DNA of 24,874 nt from Akkermansia muciniphila (GTDB lineage: Bacteria > Verrucomicrobiota > Verrucomicrobiia > Verrucomicrobiales > Akkermansiaceae). A program made the position numbers and the translations under genes. The notes under the pieces were generated by a model. That model was not told where the DNA came from, did not search any database, and saw nothing but the letters and a program-made list of their open reading frames with translations. Positions 1-6,535 of this stretch are shown here, one piece after another. Position 1 is the stretch's first letter. The number at the start of each line of letters is the position of its first letter. Location of the stretch: assembly GCA_004557455.1 (NCBI GenBank), contig SFDX01000036.1, forward strand, positions 1 to 24,874. Direction: 5' to 3'.

Positions 1-1
1 T

Positions 2-235
2 GTAGTCGGCCAATCTCAAAGCACCATTTCTGTCATCCGCCAAATTTTTCCTGTATCCCGGCTACTCCACCCATTTGCCCCTTATGGGACGGCAATGAAG
101 AGAATTCATAATAAAATCAAGGTTTTTCGGGATATAGTCATTGACCGGAAGCACATCTCTGCGGTAAAAAAGACCTATGCGCGTATGTATGCACACGCTC
201 GGGAAAAGGCACAAGAAAAAAACGGGGCGAGATAA
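2..235 (+). CDS. C-terminal fragment of an unidentified protein, cut by the window edge
   Basis: A reading frame is open from base 2 to a TAA at 233-235 (77 residues, no start inside the window). The translation begins VVGQSQSTISVIRQIF and ends in a very basic helical tail (KKTYARMYAHAREKAQEKNGAR). The first residues could be the recognition part of a helix-turn-helix (GQSQSTIS resembles such motifs), but this is only a resemblance. Basic, helix-rich composition and lack of stops favour real coding over chance. An oligo-T run follows the stop at about 238-245, without a clear GC stem. I do not recognise the family. It could be a spurious frame, since 77 codons is short for a GC-rich genome. 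Confidence 0.42.
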   Translation, partial: VVGQSQSTISVIRQIFPVSRLLHPFAPYGTAMKRIHNKIKVFRDIVIDRKHISAVKKTYARMYAHAREKAQEKNGAR

Positions 236-401
236 AGTTTTTTTTGCCGATGATGATGAAAAGTGCGAGCCGGAATCGGTGTGCCGCACTGCCTGTTCGG
301 CATGCCAAATCACCCCCTTCGCCCGGCAACCCGGCGTCAGCGGGAACGGGCGGTGTGTCACCTTGCTTACCGGGTACACCGAGCACCGGCCGGAAAAGGG
401 C

Positions 402-430
402 TTGCGTTTGCGGCCGAGCTGCGGTATGAT
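402..430 (+). promoter_or_regulatory. Sigma70-type promoter of the acyltransferase gene
   Basis: TTGCGT (402-407), a 17-nt spacer and TATGAT (425-430) form a good -35/-10 pair. The -10 ends 7 nt before the ATG at 438, so transcription should begin within about one base of the start codon, predicting a leaderless mRNA. ATG codons at 426 and 429 lie inside the -10 box and could not be transcribed from this promoter, which argues for the start at 438. Confidence 0.6.
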
Positions 431-437
431 GAGAGGC

Positions 438-2438
438 ATGGAGAGCACGGACAGAAAGGCGTACCTGGAGCACGTGAACGGCCTGCGCGGCTTGGCAATT
501 GCGGCGGTGGTGCTGTATCACCTGCAGGCGGCGTGGTGCCCGTGCGGTTATTTCGGGGTAGATGTCTTTTTGGTGCTGACGGGGTATCTGATGTTTCTGC
601 GGGGCGACCGGCGGGAAGGATACGGCACTTGGCTGCACCGCAAGCTGTGGCGCATCAACCCGCCGTGGATGGTGGCGGGGCTGCTGACCGTGCTGGTGAG
701 CATGCTCACCATGGTGCCGGAGCGGCTGATGCCCGTGTTAGGCAGTTTCGGCAGCGCGGCCCTGGGGGTGAGCAACGAATACACGGCGCGCAGCGGTGGG
801 TACTTCGAGCCCGCCACGCAGGAAAACCCGCTGATGCACCTGTGGTACGTCGGGGTAACGTTGCAAATTTACCTGATACTGCCTCTGATTGACGGAGCTC
901 GACGACGCCTCGGGGCGTGGTTGTGGTGGCTTGTGGCGGTCCTGTCCCTGGCGCTCGGCGTGGTTGTCAATTATCGGGAAGAAGTTCCGTGGCTGATGCA
1001 GCACGGGCGGGAGCTGAAGGACCTCTTCCCGCCCTACTACAGCATTGCGACACGCCTGTGGGAGCCTATGGCGGCCTGCGGCGCGCTGCTCCTGCCCGCC
1101 TGGGAGGGACGCCGCAGCCTGCGCGCCGGTCTCTCCCTGTTCGGGCTGCTGCTGCTCATCGTGCCCATGTGGCTTTCGGAAACGGGCAGCCCCTGCGTCT
1201 ACCCCGCGGTGGCGGGCAGTCTTCTGTTGTTGCGGTACGGCGACACGGGGCCGGTCCGGTGGCTGCTGAGCCTGCGCCCCCTGCAAGCCGCGGGGCGCAT
1301 CTCTTTCTCTCTGTATCTGGTGCACTGGCCCGTGATGGCGCTGTGGCGTTATCTGCGATTCAATCAAACAACGGCTTGGGAGCACGCCGGCATGGTCGCG
1401 CTCTCCCTGCTGCTTGCGGCGGCGCTGTATACCGCAGTGGAGAAGCGCTGCGGCGGGTGGCAGAAACTCCTCGGCCGCCGGGCTGCGTGCTGCATGCTCG
1501 GCGCAATGGCGGCAGCGGCGGCGCTCTGGGGACTCATGTCGGCCTTCCCGAGCATCTCCCGCTGGTTACCCGGAAGCTGCGGGGACGACGTGACGGAGGG
1601 CTCCCACCCCATCCTTACCCTGCGCCTGCCCGACGCGGATCTGCAGGGGTTCCCGCACAAGGTCTTCCGCAAGCGCCCGCGCCCCCTCGGCAACAATACA
1701 GACGTGCCGGTCAGCTTCATGTTGCTCGGCGACAGCCACTGCTGGCACCTGTGCTACGGGCTGGATGCGCTCTGCCGCGAGCGCGGCACCCTGCGCGGCA
1801 TGGCCCTGAACAGCTCCTGCGTGCCCGCCTGGAACTGCTACCTAGAACGCGATAACGGCGATGCCCAGTTCTCCCGTGAGTACGGCGAACAGCTTCTCGC
1901 CTGGCTCGGTTCGCAGATGCATATTCACACGGTTGTCATTGCTGATTTCTGGAACCTGCGCCTGAGCGATAACACGATACGCGACTGGAACATGCGCCGC
2001 ATACCCCGCGAGCAGGCCCGCGCCGCCATCATCGCAGGTATCGTCGAGTTCTGCCGCCGCCTGCGTGCCCGCGGCAAGCGTGTCATCGTGTTACGCGATA
2101 CCCCCTTCTTCCCCGGCGATAAAACACCGCTGGACACTTGGCAGCGCCGCCGCCTGCTGGGGCTGCCCGAGGAGCTGCCCGCCCTGAGCCGCGGGGAGTG
2201 GCAGGCCCTGCGCGAGCGCAACGAGGACTTGTTCCGCGCGCTGCAGGCCGAGGGATTCGACATACCGGACCCCGCACCCGTGCTGCTGGACGGCGATGAA
2301 TACCGGCTGCGCACCCGGGCGGGGCGCTTTCTGTACCGGGACTCCAACCACCTGTCGCGCCCCGGCTCGCTGCGCGTGGCCGAATGGCTGCTGCCCCTGC
2401 TGAAGGCCCCGGAAAATGCGGAAAAAGCGGGGAATTGA
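438..2438 (+). CDS. Membrane acyltransferase fused to SGNH domain (OatA/OafA type)
   Basis: 666 residues. The N-terminal ~370 residues are a polytopic acyltransferase-3 domain: R17 and H28 form the R-X10-H signature of the family in LRGLAIAAVVLYH, about ten hydrophobic segments follow, and LVHWPVMALW lies near the end of the domain. The C-terminal ~240 residues are an SGNH-type extracytoplasmic domain with block I GDSH (G431-H434) and a terminal DSNHLS (D635, H638), giving Ser-Asp-His catalytic residues. Family knowledge: such fusions take an acyl group, usually acetyl, across the inner membrane and place it on a surface polysaccharide, peptidoglycan or lipid-linked sugar. The acceptor cannot be read from sequence. 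The same frame is open upstream to 177, but that extension is low-complexity and the promoter at 402-430 excludes it. It is monocistronic; the next gene has its own promoter 13 nt downstream. Confidence 0.9.
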   Translation: MESTDRKAYLEHVNGLRGLAIAAVVLYHLQAAWCPCGYFGVDVFLVLTGYLMFLRGDRREGYGTWLHRKLWRINPPWMVAGLLTVLVSMLTMVPERLMPVLGSFGSAALGVSNEYTARSGGYFEPATQENPLMHLWYVGVTLQIYLILPLIDGARRRLGAWLWWLVAVLSLALGVVVNYREEVPWLMQHGRELKDLFPPYYSIATRLWEPMAACGALLLPAWEGRRSLRAGLSLFGLLLLIVPMWLSETGSPCVYPAVAGSLLLLRYGDTGPVRWLLSLRPLQAAGRISFSLYLVHWPVMALWRYLRFNQTTAWEHAGMVALSLLLAAALYTAVEKRCGGWQKLLGRRAACCMLGAMAAAAALWGLMSAFPSISRWLPGSCGDDVTEGSHPILTLRLPDADLQGFPHKVFRKRPRPLGNNTDVPVSFMLLGDSHCWHLCYGLDALCRERGTLRGMALNSSCVPAWNCYLERDNGDAQFSREYGEQLLAWLGSQMHIHTVVIADFWNLRLSDNTIRDWNMRRIPREQARAAIIAGIVEFCRRLRARGKRVIVLRDTPFFPGDKTPLDTWQRRRLLGLPEELPALSRGEWQALRERNEDLFRALQAEGFDIPDPAPVLLDGDEYRLRTRAGRFLYRDSNHLSRPGSLRVAEWLLPLLKAPENAEKAGN

Positions 2439-2450
2439 CGCACAAGAACG

Positions 2451-2479
2451 TTGACGCGGCGGGCGAAAAGGAGTAAGAT
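2451..2479 (+). promoter_or_regulatory. Promoter of the osmC-like/tlyA operon, leaderless geometry
   Basis: TTGACG (2451-2456), 17-nt spacer, TAAGAT (2474-2479). Six bases separate the -10 from the ATG at 2486, so the A of the start codon falls exactly at the predicted +1. The promoter begins 13 nt after the stop of the preceding gene. Confidence 0.65.
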
Positions 2480-2485
2480 GGGTGC

Positions 2486-2893
2486 ATGGTAAAATGCAAG
2501 ATGACATATGAAGGCGGGCTGCACACCGAACTGGTGCACGAGCCCTCCGGCGCGCGCGTGTGCACCGATGCCCCCGTGGATAACCACGGCAAGGGCGAGA
2601 GTTTTTCCCCCACGGACCTGATGTGCTCTGCCATGGCGGGCTGCATGGCCACCATCATGGGCATTTATGCAGAGGAGCACGGCTTGAACCTGCAGGGGCT
2701 CACCATCGAGGTGGCCAAGCACATGAATGCCTCCCCCCGCCGCATTGCCCGCATCGAGACGGTGATCACCGTTCCCCTGCCCGCGGATACCGAGCACAAG
2801 TCGGCGCTGGAACAATGCGCGCTGGGCAGTCCCGCCATGCGCAGTCTGCACCCGGATATCGAGGTGCCCATCACTTGGAATTGGGTAGGCTGA
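2486..2893 (+). CDS. OsmC/Ohr family protein
   Basis: 135 residues, the usual size of an OsmC-fold protein. The family pattern is clear: FSPTDLMCSAMAGCMATIMG carries the N-terminal cysteine (C53) at the start of the long helix, and SPAMRSLHPDIEVPITW matches the C-terminal motif that normally reads CPVxxSLxPDI. At the usual second (resolving) cysteine this protein has Ser115; the nearest cysteine is C111, four residues earlier. Classical members reduce organic hydroperoxides with the two cysteines, so peroxidase activity here is uncertain, and an alternative role as in other divergent OsmC proteins is possible. First gene of an operon running to tlyA; the next start follows after 7 nt. Confidence 0.88.
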   Translation: MVKCKMTYEGGLHTELVHEPSGARVCTDAPVDNHGKGESFSPTDLMCSAMAGCMATIMGIYAEEHGLNLQGLTIEVAKHMNASPRRIARIETVITVPLPADTEHKSALEQCALGSPAMRSLHPDIEVPITWNWVG

Positions 2894-2900
2894 TCCGCCC

Positions 2901-3380
2901 GTGAAACGCCTCTCCTACATTTACGGGGCCGTGCCCCTGTTCGCGCTGTTGAGCTGCGCCCCGACGGCGGCAGCGGCCTTCGGCACCACGACGGCGCTGT
3001 GCTTGGGCGTGCCGATTTTGTTAGCCGCATGGGGACTGGTGTGGCTGCGCATGTTCGGCATGCCCGGCAAGCGGCCGGAGCTCTCGATTCTGGCCGTGCT
3101 GCCGCAGGGTATTTACCTGGCGCTCAAGGCCATAGGCGAGGGCAATCCCGCCGCGCTTGCGCCCTTTACGACGAATATCTGCCAGGGGCTTTATCTGCTC
3201 ACTTGGATAGCATCCGTCTGCCTGCTCGTCAGCACCCTGCGTCCCGGGCCGGAGGATCCCGCTCAGCCGGCCTCCAAGGACCCCGTTTTCATCATCATGT
3301 GCGTGCTGGTCGCGGCCTATGCGGCTTCCGGTTGGTCCGGTTGCACCGTTAATCTCTTCCCCTCACTCTTACACTCATGA
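2901..3380 (+). CDS. Small polytopic membrane protein of unknown function
   Basis: 159 residues starting with GTG at 2901. An N-terminal hydrophobic stretch (about residues 8-25, ending near a cysteine and Ala-rich) is followed by likely membrane segments at about 27-52, 61-79, 90-112 and 127-146. There are no catalytic motifs I recognise. The stop overlaps the start of the next gene by 4 nt (ATGA), so the two are translationally coupled. Its place between an OsmC-like gene and a lipoprotein gene gives no firm clue to function. Codon use matches its neighbours, so it is probably a real gene. Confidence 0.7.
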   Translation: MKRLSYIYGAVPLFALLSCAPTAAAAFGTTTALCLGVPILLAAWGLVWLRMFGMPGKRPELSILAVLPQGIYLALKAIGEGNPAALAPFTTNICQGLYLLTWIASVCLLVSTLRPGPEDPAQPASKDPVFIIMCVLVAAYAASGWSGCTVNLFPSLLHS

Positions 3381-4078
3381 ACAAAGTACTTTATCTGACA
3401 CTCGGTTCTGCGGCCCTCCTCTGCTCCTGCGAGCAAACGGACGTTGTGACAGGCCGTGCCCGTATCCATTTCCCGAATATACCGAATCTGCCTGCCGCGC
3501 TTCCCGCCTCCGAGTTGCAACCCGCTCCGGCCCCCGCCCCGAAGCCTACGGTGAGCCAGCGCCAGACGCCCCCTGCCCCCAAGCCCGCGCCTAAGCCCGG
3601 AATATTAAACCTTCGGTTCAAATTGCCGGACCCTTCCCCCGCACCCGCGCCTAAGCCCACCGTTTCTCAGCGGCAGACACCGCCCACGCCCCGTCCGGCG
3701 GTAGCCCCGCAGGCCCCGGAGCCCGTGGTGACGCCTGCCCCCGCGCCCGCGCCCAAGCCCACCGTTTCTCAGCGGCAGACACCGCCCACACCCCGCCCGG
3801 CGGTAGCCCCGCAGGCCCCGGAGCCCGTGGTGGCACCCGCTCCTGCGCCGAGACCCACCGTCTCGCAGCGTCAGCGTTCTGCCGGTGCAACGATTATCCG
3901 GCAGCAGACGCCTCCGGCCGCTGTACCGCAGCCGACCCCGAGGCCCACGGTCACGCAACAGCAGACACCCCCTGCCCCGAGACCGCAGATCACCACGCCC
4001 CAACAGGATCGGAGTGCTCGCTCCGCTACGCCCAAGCGCGTGCTCATGCCGGGGCAGAATCGCGGGCTCAAACTCTGA
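3377..4078 (+). CDS. Proline-rich repeat lipoprotein
   Basis: 233 residues. The N-terminus is a lipoprotein signal peptide ending in L-C-S-C, with Cys18 as the lipidated residue. The mature part is dominated by Pro, Ala and Gln and contains the unit PTVSQRQTPP three times plus two variants (PTVSQRQ, PTVTQQQTPP), joined by PAPAPKP-type linkers. The central units are near-identical at DNA level with a 102-bp (34-residue) period. No globular domain is visible; the chain should be extended, like other Pro-rich envelope spacers. It overlaps the upstream gene by 4 nt and is followed by tlyA after 6 nt. Function is unknown; a periplasmic spacer or cell-wall-spanning role is an inference from composition. 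Confidence 0.78.
   Translation: MNKVLYLTLGSAALLCSCEQTDVVTGRARIHFPNIPNLPAALPASELQPAPAPAPKPTVSQRQTPPAPKPAPKPGILNLRFKLPDPSPAPAPKPTVSQRQTPPTPRPAVAPQAPEPVVTPAPAPAPKPTVSQRQTPPTPRPAVAPQAPEPVVAPAPAPRPTVSQRQRSAGATIIRQQTPPAAVPQPTPRPTVTQQQTPPAPRPQITTPQQDRSARSATPKRVLMPGQNRGLKL
3653..3850 (+). repeat. 102-bp tandem repeat inside the lipoprotein gene
   Basis: Two near-identical copies, starting at 3653 and 3755, share the stretch from the AAGCCCACCG start through the GGAGCCCGTGGTG end with few differences. A third, shorter and more diverged copy begins near 3851. The period is an exact multiple of three, so copy-number change would keep the frame. Confidence 0.8.
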
Positions 4079-4084
4079 AGCGGC

Positions 4085-4813
4085 ATGCCGAAGCAAAGGT
4101 TGGATGTGCTTATCGTCTCGCGCGGGTTATGCGACTCGCGCGAGCAGGCGCAGCGGCTCATCTTGGCGGGCGAGGTAACCGTTCGCGACCAAGTGATAAC
4201 CAAGCCCGGAACGAAGGTTGACGACTCCCTGCCCATCACCCTCAAGAGCAAGCCGAAATATGTGAGCCGGGGCGGGTTGAAGCTGGAGGGAGCCCTGCAG
4301 GCCTTCCCCGTGAGTGTACAGGGCAAGGTATGCTTGGACATCGGCTCCTCCACGGGGGGATTCACCGACTGCCTGCTGCAAAACGGGGCTCTGCGCGTGC
4401 ACGCGGTGGATGTGGGCACAAACCAGCTGGTATGGAAGCTGCGCAATGATCCCCGGGTGATCGTCCGCGAGCAATTCAATGCTCGTTATATGACACCGGA
4501 GGATCTGGGCGAGAAGGTAGAGCTCATTGTCAGCGATGTTTCCTTCATCTCGCTCACCAAGATACTGCCCGCCGCCTACGGTTGCCTGCTACCCGGCGGG
4601 GATTTGCTGGTGCTCATCAAACCGCAGTTCGAGCTGCAGCCGGAGGACATAGGAGCCGGTGGCATCGTGCGCGACCCCGACCTGCATCAGCGGGCGGTGG
4701 ACAAGATACACGATTTTGTGGTGAACGAGCTGGGGCGCGAGTGGATGGGGGTGGCAGACTCCCCCATCAAAGGCATGGAGGGTAACAAGGAGTTCCTGGC
4801 TTGGCTACGCTGA
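4085..4813 (+). CDS. tlyA: TlyA family rRNA 2'-O-methyltransferase (hemolysin A family)
   Basis: 242 residues, normal for TlyA. Residues 1-65 are an S4 RNA-binding domain (RLDVLIVSRGL...SREQAQRLILAG). KYVSRGGLKLE (58-68) leads into an FtsJ/RrmJ-like methyltransferase domain with the SAM loop DIGSSTGGFTD (85-95), acidic SDVSFIS and KPQFE, which supply the K-D-K-E catalytic set of the family. Known TlyA enzymes methylate ribose 2'-OH groups of cytidines in 16S and/or 23S rRNA, affecting subunit association and capreomycin sensitivity. It is the last gene of the operon that starts at the OsmC-like gene. Its 3' end overlaps the convergent bioD gene by 9 nt, with no room for a separate terminator. 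Confidence 0.93.
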   Translation: MPKQRLDVLIVSRGLCDSREQAQRLILAGEVTVRDQVITKPGTKVDDSLPITLKSKPKYVSRGGLKLEGALQAFPVSVQGKVCLDIGSSTGGFTDCLLQNGALRVHAVDVGTNQLVWKLRNDPRVIVREQFNARYMTPEDLGEKVELIVSDVSFISLTKILPAAYGCLLPGGDLLVLIKPQFELQPEDIGAGGIVRDPDLHQRAVDKIHDFVVNELGREWMGVADSPIKGMEGNKEFLAWLR

Positions 4814-5446
4814 GGGCTCTAACACAGCGGCAGAGTCGATCGACGTCTGACCGTGGATGAGCTCTGCCGCTACGGGGACATCGCAGAACTCCTGCAACAG
4901 TCGGCGATTCGTTACCGCCGCCGTGTCCCAGTTCTCTGCCATGTGATTCAGCACGATGCTGCGGCATTCCAGACCCGCCGCGCGAATGGCTTTCACCGTC
5001 ATCAGGGCATGATTGACAGCCCCCAACTTGTTACCGACAACAAGTATCACCGGCAGAGCGAGGTCGCGGGCCAAATCGGCCATCACGTAACCGGGCGCAA
5101 TCGGCACCTCCCAGCCCCCGGCCCCCTCCACCAACACGGGGCTATACTCCGAGGCCAGGGCGCGGTAGCCGTGCAGCAGCTCCTCGGGCTGAATGCGGCG
5201 CCGCTCCAGCTCGGCAGCAATGTAGGGGGCAGTCGCCGCACGCAGGGAGACGGGGTTCACCCGGTCGGGGGCAAGCTCGCTGCCGGCGGCCTCCAGCATG
5301 GCAAGCGCATCCCCGCGGTCGCCGCAGGCCAGCGGTTTATAGCCGCTCGCTCGGAAGCCGCGTGCACACAGGTCGCGTATCAACAGGCAGGTAACATAGG
5401 TCTTGCCTATCTCTGTATCTGTGCCGGTTATAAAAAATCCGCTCAT
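4805..5446 (-). CDS. bioD: Dethiobiotin synthase
   Basis: 213 residues. The N-terminus has the BioD P-loop GTDTEIGKT (residues 8-16), then YKPLACGDRGD and VEGAGGWEVPI, the conserved Gly-rich strand of the active site, and VVGNKLGAVNHALMT and VLNHM further on. The enzyme carboxylates diaminopelargonate with CO2 and ATP to dethiobiotin, the penultimate step of biotin synthesis, as a cytosolic dimer. Its ATG overlaps the stop of the upstream 58-codon gene by 4 nt (ATGA), so it is the third gene of the cdaA operon. No other bio genes are nearby, and pairing with cdaA is unusual. It converges with tlyA, overlapping it by 9 nt. Confidence 0.92.
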   Translation of the reverse strand: MSGFFITGTDTEIGKTYVTCLLIRDLCARGFRASGYKPLACGDRGDALAMLEAAGSELAPDRVNPVSLRAATAPYIAAELERRRIQPEELLHGYRALASEYSPVLVEGAGGWEVPIAPGYVMADLARDLALPVILVVGNKLGAVNHALMTVKAIRAAGLECRSIVLNHMAENWDTAAVTNRRLLQEFCDVPVAAELIHGQTSIDSAAVLEPSA

Positions 5447-5619
5447 TTTTCGTGCAAGGTCGGCAGCGCAAAGCGAGATACCTTTTTCTCATCACGGGTG
5501 ACACAGTAGACTGTCCCCCAAATAACGATGGCTATCAGCAGCGTACAGGCCTTGGCCTGCCAGTCCGTTATGAGAAATTTCACCAGCTTCTGCCGTATGA
5601 TTTCCTTATAATCCTTCAT
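5443..5619 (-). CDS. 58-residue single-pass membrane protein, CdaR-like anchor without YbbR domains
   Basis: A 58-codon frame starts with ATG at 5619, overlapping the end of cdaA by 14 nt, and stops in an ATGA overlap with bioD. It has a basic N-terminal helix (MKDYKEIIRQKLVKFLITDW), a membrane segment (ACTLLIAIVIWGTVYCV, about 24-40) and a short charged tail. The arrangement 'short amphipathic helix, Asn/Asp-Trp, xxKxxxLLxAIxxW' resembles the N-terminus of CdaR/YbbR proteins, the membrane regulators usually encoded next to cdaA. The extracytoplasmic YbbR repeats are absent. Overlaps on both sides show translational coupling and support a real gene. That it binds or regulates CdaA is an inference from position and resemblance. 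Confidence 0.72.
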   Translation of the reverse strand: MKDYKEIIRQKLVKFLITDWQAKACTLLIAIVIWGTVYCVTRDEKKVSRFALPTLHEK

Positions 5620-6418
5620 GATAATCGAGGTGTTTTTTATCTTCTGTCTTCTCCTCCTGCGGGAGCTGGTTGAATTGTTCCTCCAGGAAATGGGCCAAAT
5701 TCTCCGTGCTCACGTTGCGGTGCATCATTTTAGCATTGGAAACAACGCTGATCTTTCCTGTCTCCTCCGAGACCACCACGACCATGGCATCCGAGTTCTC
5801 TGCCACGCCCAAGGCCGCGCGGTGGCGCAGGCCGAGACTGCGATCCGCAAGCTCTCGGTTGCTGACGGGCAGAATACAACCGGCTGCAACAATGCGCTGG
5901 CCGTCCAGAATAACCGCGCCGTCGTGCAGGAGGGTCTTCGGCATGAAGATGGTCTGCACCAATTCCTTGCCGAAGATGGCATCGATCTTGGTGCCCGATT
6001 TGATAACGTCCTTCAGTTTGTTGCTGCGGCAGAACACAAGCAATGCCCCGTGATGCTTGGACGCCAGAGCGGCAACCGAATCGCTCACACGCTCGTAAAA
6101 TGCGGTCTGCTCCGCATCGTGTTTACCTAACAACCAGCGAAAATTCCTCTGCGAACCCAAACGCGCGAGCGCGGAGCGCAACTCCGGCTGGAAGAGCACG
6201 ACAATGATGATACCCGGCCCGACGATGAAGCCGGCGATACTGCGCAGAACATTGGCCTGTGTAACATACATCAACACCATCAGCAGAATGCTCACGCCGA
6301 TGAGGCCGCCGAGGATGGGCACGGCCCTCGTACCGCGAAAGACTCGGTACATTTGGTAAATCGCCAACCAAAGCACGAGAATCTCGAAAGTGGCGCGCAG
6401 AAAATCAACAAAACTCAT
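5606..6418 (-). CDS. cdaA: Diadenylate cyclase CdaA (c-di-AMP synthase)
   Basis: 270 residues from the ATG at 6418. The first ~90 residues carry three hydrophobic segments (LRATFEILVLWLAIYQMYRV, VPILGGLIGVSILLMVLMYV and SIAGFIVGPGIIIVVLF), then FQPELRSALARLG introduces the DAC domain. Both catalytic signatures are intact: DGA at 166-168 (LLHDGAVIL) and RHR at 198-200 (LGLRHRAALG). The enzyme condenses two ATP into c-di-AMP at the membrane; targets in other bacteria include K+ transport and envelope homeostasis. The frame continues far upstream antisense to polA, but the promoter at 6426-6454 and the normal family length fix the start here. It is the first gene of an operon with the 58-residue membrane protein and bioD. 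Confidence 0.94.
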   Translation of the reverse strand: MSFVDFLRATFEILVLWLAIYQMYRVFRGTRAVPILGGLIGVSILLMVLMYVTQANVLRSIAGFIVGPGIIIVVLFQPELRSALARLGSQRNFRWLLGKHDAEQTAFYERVSDSVAALASKHHGALLVFCRSNKLKDVIKSGTKIDAIFGKELVQTIFMPKTLLHDGAVILDGQRIVAAGCILPVSNRELADRSLGLRHRAALGVAENSDAMVVVVSEETGKISVVSNAKMMHRNVSTENLAHFLEEQFNQLPQEEKTEDKKHLDYHEGL

Positions 6419-6425
6419 AGGCCAT

Positions 6426-6454
6426 ATTACACTACAGCTTGCTTGCGATGTCAA
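6426..6454 (-). promoter_or_regulatory. Promoter of cdaA, leaderless geometry
   Basis: On the minus strand TTGACA (6454-6449, perfect consensus), 17-nt spacer, TGTAAT (6431-6426), then 7 nt to the ATG at 6418. Predicted transcription start is within about one base of the start codon. It lies back-to-back with the polA promoter (6497-6526) in a 117-bp intergenic region. Confidence 0.68.
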
Positions 6455-6496
6455 GCCGAAAGTCCGATTTTTCCCGCTCGCACACGCAAAATGAGC

Positions 6497-6526
6497 TTGC
6501 GAACACCCCGCCGGACGTGGTACAAT
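6497..6526 (+). promoter_or_regulatory. Promoter of polA operon, near-leaderless
   Basis: TTGCGA (6497-6502), 18-nt spacer, TACAAT (6521-6526). Nine bases separate the -10 from the ATG at 6536, predicting a leader of only a few bases. The promoter sits inside the longest open frame, which extends back to 6353, and so supports the shorter start for PolA. Confidence 0.58.
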
Positions 6527-6535
6527 GGCCGGGAC

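Noticed and set aside
346..358. ACGGGCGGTGTGT, identical to 13 bases of the conserved 16S rRNA region used by universal primers
   Set aside because: The flanking bases do not match 16S rRNA on either strand and no other conserved rRNA segment is nearby, so it is most likely a chance match.
62..448. Open frame of 128 codons on the minus strand near the left edge
   Set aside because: It runs antisense to the plausible C-terminal fragment at 2-235 and through the acyltransferase promoter, has no recognisable domain and a low-complexity translation.
917..1855. 312-codon frame inside the acyltransferase gene
   Set aside because: Arg/Pro/Ala-rich out-of-frame translation; the in-frame protein has clear acyltransferase and SGNH motifs throughout.
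6353..6535. N-terminal extension of PolA by 61 residues
   Set aside because: The extension covers the polA and cdaA promoters and the cdaA start, has no PolA similarity, and the standard N-terminus begins at 6536.
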